Below, piece by piece: positions 61,921 to 64,000 of a DNA stretch of 64,000 bases; within the stretch, counting starts at the first letter, position 1; the number at the start of each line of letters is the position of its first letter. The notes below the pieces were generated by a model that was not told the origin of the DNA, ran no database searches, and saw only the letters and a program-made list of their open reading frames with translations. Where the stretch lies: positions 19,043-83,042 of the forward strand of contig DCIE01000072.1 in the NCBI GenBank assembly GCA_002315765.1, written 5' to 3'. Source of the stretch: Ruminococcaceae bacterium UBA1734 (lineage in GTDB: Bacteria > Bacillota > Clostridia > Oscillospirales > Acutalibacteraceae). A program made the translations under genes and the position numbers.

Positions 61921-62416
61921 CATTTTGCAAAAGTTCTTTGCTTTCACAGTCACGAAGCGTTCGAAGAAATTGCAAACGATGTAAAATTTCCTCGAAATAA
62001 TTACCGATATGCAATTCCGTAATCGTTTGCTTTGTATCTTCATTATCATATTTGATTGCAGCATCAAGTTTACCTGAAAATCCGGTAAGAAAAACGGAAA
62101 GCTTAGCATCTTCCATTGTGATTGCCCGACTACCCTCACCCATAAGACTGTTCAACCGTTCATCAAACAACTCAACCTCTCGCAAAATTGTTGTCTCGGC
62201 ATCCGGTGATAGCCACAGCTTGCGTTCACTGTATAACTTTGTAATCCACTTGTCGCCCTTATAAAAACTATATTCGTGTCTTCCTCGCTGATGAATATTA
62301 CAGGTGATAATATATCTGTCGTCAATTTTCACACAGCATTTAGAAGATTTAATCTTCTTCACATATAGGTTTTCGCCTTCCCTGTATTCGTTCTTATTCT
62401 TCATTTGTTCAATCAT
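61844..62416 (-). CDS. Unrecognised protein with a foreign C-terminus, SAM-riboswitch-controlled
   Basis: A 190-aa protein. Residues about 1-160 are charged and mostly helical and match no family I know (contains NEYREGENLYVKK and CNIHQRGRHEYSFYK). The last ~25 residues are an out-of-frame reading of the phosphatase fragment, so the original C-terminus is lost and the junction lies near 61920. It follows directly after a SAM-type riboswitch and terminator, with GAGGTG before the ATG. It is probably a truncated gene. Confidence 0.55.
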   Translation of the reverse strand: MIEQMKNKNEYREGENLYVKKIKSSKCCVKIDDRYIITCNIHQRGRHEYSFYKGDKWITKLYSERKLWLSPDAETTILREVELFDERLNSLMGEGSRAITMEDAKLSVFLTGFSGKLDAAIKYDNEDTKQTITELHIGNYFEEILHRLQFLRTLRDCESKELLQNVTKTTFFYLTQCRKRKSLMIFLNAE

Positions 62417-62431
62417 TCTTTACACCTCGCA

Positions 62432-62560
62432 AAAAGAGCACCCATCAGACAAGATGAGTGCTCGTCAGTTCCATCGTTCAAGCTTTAGCACCTTGCCTGA
62501 AGGCAGGTTGCTGTACGGTCAAAGGGCTTGTCCCTAACGCACTCTCTATGAAATCAATAT
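62432..62560 (-). promoter_or_regulatory. SAM-I-clan riboswitch with terminator
   Basis: On the minus strand the blocks AGAGAGTGCG, GGGACAAGCCC with TTTGA, CAGCAACC and AAGGTGCTAA occur in S-box order; P2 pairs GTGCG with CGTAC and P3 pairs CCTGCC with GGCAAGG. P4 is short or absent, unlike classical SAM-I, so it may be a SAM-I/IV or shortened variant. A strong terminator (62436-62463 then T-run) follows. The terminator arm GCACTC can alternatively pair with GAGTGC of P2. Confidence 0.75.
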
Positions 62561-62594
62561 TCAGTTTTCCGAAGTTGTCCTCGATTGGACTCAC

Positions 62595-62623
62595 ATTGTA
62601 GCAAACCTCAATAAAGTTGTCAA
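62595..62623 (-). promoter_or_regulatory. Promoter of the SAM riboswitch unit
   Basis: Minus strand: TTGACA (62618-62623), 17 bp, TACAAT (62595-62600), about 35 bp before the aptamer. Confidence 0.8.
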
Positions 62624-62701
62624 GTAAAAAGCCGTTCCGTCAAAAAAATCGGCGCAATCAACATATTTTTGCAACAATTATATCGTTTGTTTGTTTAAAA
62701 A

Positions 62702-63270
62702 TCACAATCCGCTTGATGTATCACCCTTGGAAACAATTCTGCCGTAAAAATCTCTGGTTACATCCTGATTGCTGTCATACCTACCGAGGATTCTTCCGTA
62801 AAAATCTCTAACAACCTTATCCATACTGATAGATGCGTAGTGGTCAATTTGCAAGCCATATAGATAATCCGATACAGACCAAGCTGTATTCTCAAGACTG
62901 TCTTCTTTACCGGAGCCGTAAGTATGCGAAAGTGCAAGTTGACCTTCAAAACTGTTATACGGATTCCCGTTTACATCAAGCATTCGGATATTTGCCATCG
63001 TATCTCGGTTGATATGAAGAATGGAATAGGTTTTATTATTACGGTCAACGGCAAGCAAAAACAGAGCATCAGACTGTTCGGTATTCCGATACCCGTTTTC
63101 ATTCAGTATTGCCGCTTCGTACTTATCAATACCAATCAGCAGGAATGTTTCCACATTTTCTTTTTGAACATACCATTTGCCATCCACAAGATATTCCGGG
63201 CGACCGCCCTTTTGGTAGGCGTAGGCATCACCGCCCGAAGCATCAATTTTGCCGAAGTATACAGTCGATA
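62702..63270 (-). pseudogene. LCP (LytR-CpsA-Psr) protein fragment fused to DFYGR repeats
   Basis: The frame reads through from about 63270. Residues before and after the ATG at 63187 match the LCP core (FLLIGID, SDALFLLAVDRNN, INRDTM with the conserved Arg), which attaches glycans to the wall. The signal/TM start is missing upstream, and after SISMDKVV the LCP sequence stops. It is replaced by about 35 residues with two copies of RDFYGRI(L/V)-type repeats. Both ends look like deletion joints. Confidence 0.65.
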
Positions 63271-63656
63271 ATTACATAATCGTAATTCTTCTTAACCGTG
63301 CTGAGATAGGTATCCAAAACTTTTTCACGGTTCATCATGGTTACGAGGGACAAATCCATTCCAGACAGTTCTATATTTGACGGAACAAGGTCAACACCCT
63401 CAACCTGATGAATAATTCCTTCACCCGGTTCGATTTCTTCATCGTTGATTGTTTTCCACATAAGACTTGAAATTGTATCCTTTAAGTCATCGTTATTTTG
63501 ATAACCGCAACAGATAGTCAAGTCACCCTGCGGATCACAATCCACAAGCAAAACATTTTTGCCCATTCTTGCAAGACCGACTCCCAGATTAAATGCCGTG
63601 GTTGTCTTTCCGACACCGCCCTTTTGATTGGCAACAGCAATTACCTTACATTGCAT
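63243..63656 (-). pseudogene. ParA-family partition ATPase, C-terminally truncated
   Basis: A 137-aa N-terminal part of ParA/Soj: Walker A NQKGGVGKTTT, LLVDCDPQGDLT, and YVIIDC just before the break. The sequence leaves the family at the Walker B Asp (after IIDC), and half the protein is missing. GGAGG precedes the start. Such ParA genes are typical of integrative conjugative elements and plasmids of Clostridia. It joins the LCP fragment near 63270. Confidence 0.75.
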
Positions 63657-63720
63657 TTCGGTTTCCTCCTCTCTTAATATTTAGCCGAAGTCCAAGTTCC
63701 GGCTATGTAAAAAAGGGCAT

Positions 63721-63766
63721 AAAAAAAGACCGTAAAATCTTTATATGTAATAAAGAAATTACGGTC
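63721..63766 (-). terminator. Hairpin terminator in the parA leader (proximal)
   Basis: GACCGTAA (63728-63735) pairs with TTACGGTC (63759-63766) and is followed by seven T on the minus strand. Confidence 0.65.
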
Positions 63767-63821
63767 TAATCGTAAGCCCCGGTTCACGACCATGTGACGG
63801 AGTTCTCAATTTTCAGAAATG

Positions 63822-63871
63822 AAAAAAGGACTTGAATTTTCAACTTTTTATCAAGTCGTAAGTTCAAGTCC
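63822..63871 (-). terminator. Hairpin terminator in the parA leader (distal)
   Basis: GGACTTGAA (63828-63836) pairs with TTCAAGTCC (63863-63871) around a 26-nt loop, with six T on the minus strand. Confidence 0.6.
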
Positions 63872-63939
63872 ATAAGGTTCACTATTTTATCAATTTTTGT
63901 GTCCGGTAATTCGATTTGAAAACAGTCTGCAAAAAGCAC

Positions 63940-63967
63940 GAAAACCCTTGATTTCTCAAGGGTTTTC
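63940..63967. repeat. Perfect 12-bp palindrome near the right edge
   Basis: GAAAACCCTTGA and its exact complement with a 4-nt loop. It may be a terminator or part of the mobile-element boundary. Confidence 0.6.
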
Positions 63968-64000
63968 AGTGTTTGTGCCTTTTAGGGGCACAGGTATGGC

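Larger units (their letters stand above)
63657..64000 (-). other. Leader of the parA remnant with tandem terminators
   Basis: No gene is seen in these 344 bp. The minus-strand leader has two terminator-like hairpins with T-runs (63721-63766 and 63822-63871) and a further perfect palindrome at 63940-63967. This suggests a tightly attenuated leader of a mobile element extending beyond the right edge. Confidence 0.55.

Noticed and set aside
1..64000. CRISPR arrays, tRNA genes and rRNA genes
   Set aside because: No regular short repeats with spacers, no T-loop plus acceptor pairing pattern and no rRNA segments were recognised by eye; a tRNA scan could still find a missed gene.

Overview
The window looks like the chromosome of a low-GC, spore-forming gut or rumen Clostridium-class Firmicute, probably in the Ruminococcaceae/Oscillospiraceae. 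Supporting evidence is a small acid-soluble spore protein gene (19341-19520), a LexA gene with a Firmicute-type SOS box, a THF riboswitch, T-boxes, a dockerin-like EF-hand repeat in a secreted protein, and many consensus sigma-A promoters (TTGACA, 17 bp, TATAAT). The species cannot be named from the sequence alone.

Layout, left end (1-20,600): SGNH hydrolase and low-molecular-weight phosphatase from overlapping divergent promoters; a PfkB sugar kinase; a secreted surface protein; a methionine ABC importer (metNIQ) behind a possible attenuator; a THF riboswitch plus folate ECF transporter; small secreted and lipoproteins; a tandem GT2 glycosyltransferase; a large PPC/Fn3-type surface protein with a possible RNA switch; a decayed locus (broken beta-helix carbohydrate-binding protein, truncated DUF4956 protein, small alarmone synthetase) next to a two-component system; manA, proX-type deacylase, SASP, DUF378 and an Sfp-type transferase.

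Middle (20,600-31,060): the most interesting region. Two paralogous XRE-cupin-AMP-ligase fusion proteins are each preceded by a consensus promoter and a T-box leader. The second heads an operon that continues with an omega-amidase-like hydrolase, a branched-chain aminotransferase, a P-loop ATPase, a ferredoxin and the three subunits of a 2-oxoacid:ferredoxin oxidoreductase. Read together, the genes can activate a branched-chain (or aryl) carboxylic acid to its CoA ester, carboxylate it reductively to the 2-oxoacid, and transaminate it to the amino acid. Control by uncharged tRNA fits a biosynthetic direction.

31,097-40,105: housekeeping genes gpsA, plsY, der, a DUF512 radical-SAM-like protein, rpmF, DUF177, RNase P RNA, a P-loop ATPase, a split TSUP permease, lexA, rnhA and queT. 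40,112-46,588: a complete atp operon in which the delta subunit is only 71 aa. 46,637-57,976: pmm, rpe and a capsule or teichoic-acid-like glycan operon on the minus strand with two LicD proteins, two cytidylyltransferases (one fused to a Gfo/Idh/MocA oxidoreductase), a class V aminotransferase, epimerase, flippase and a polymerase-like protein.

58,038-64,000: peroxiredoxin, TPR and DUF4037 proteins, then a HIRAN protein flanked by identical 31-bp palindromic repeats. The last 2.4 kb is a patchwork of truncated genes (phosphatase, LCP protein fused to short repeats, ParA), including a SAM-type riboswitch with its own promoter and terminator. It looks like the decayed end of an integrative element.
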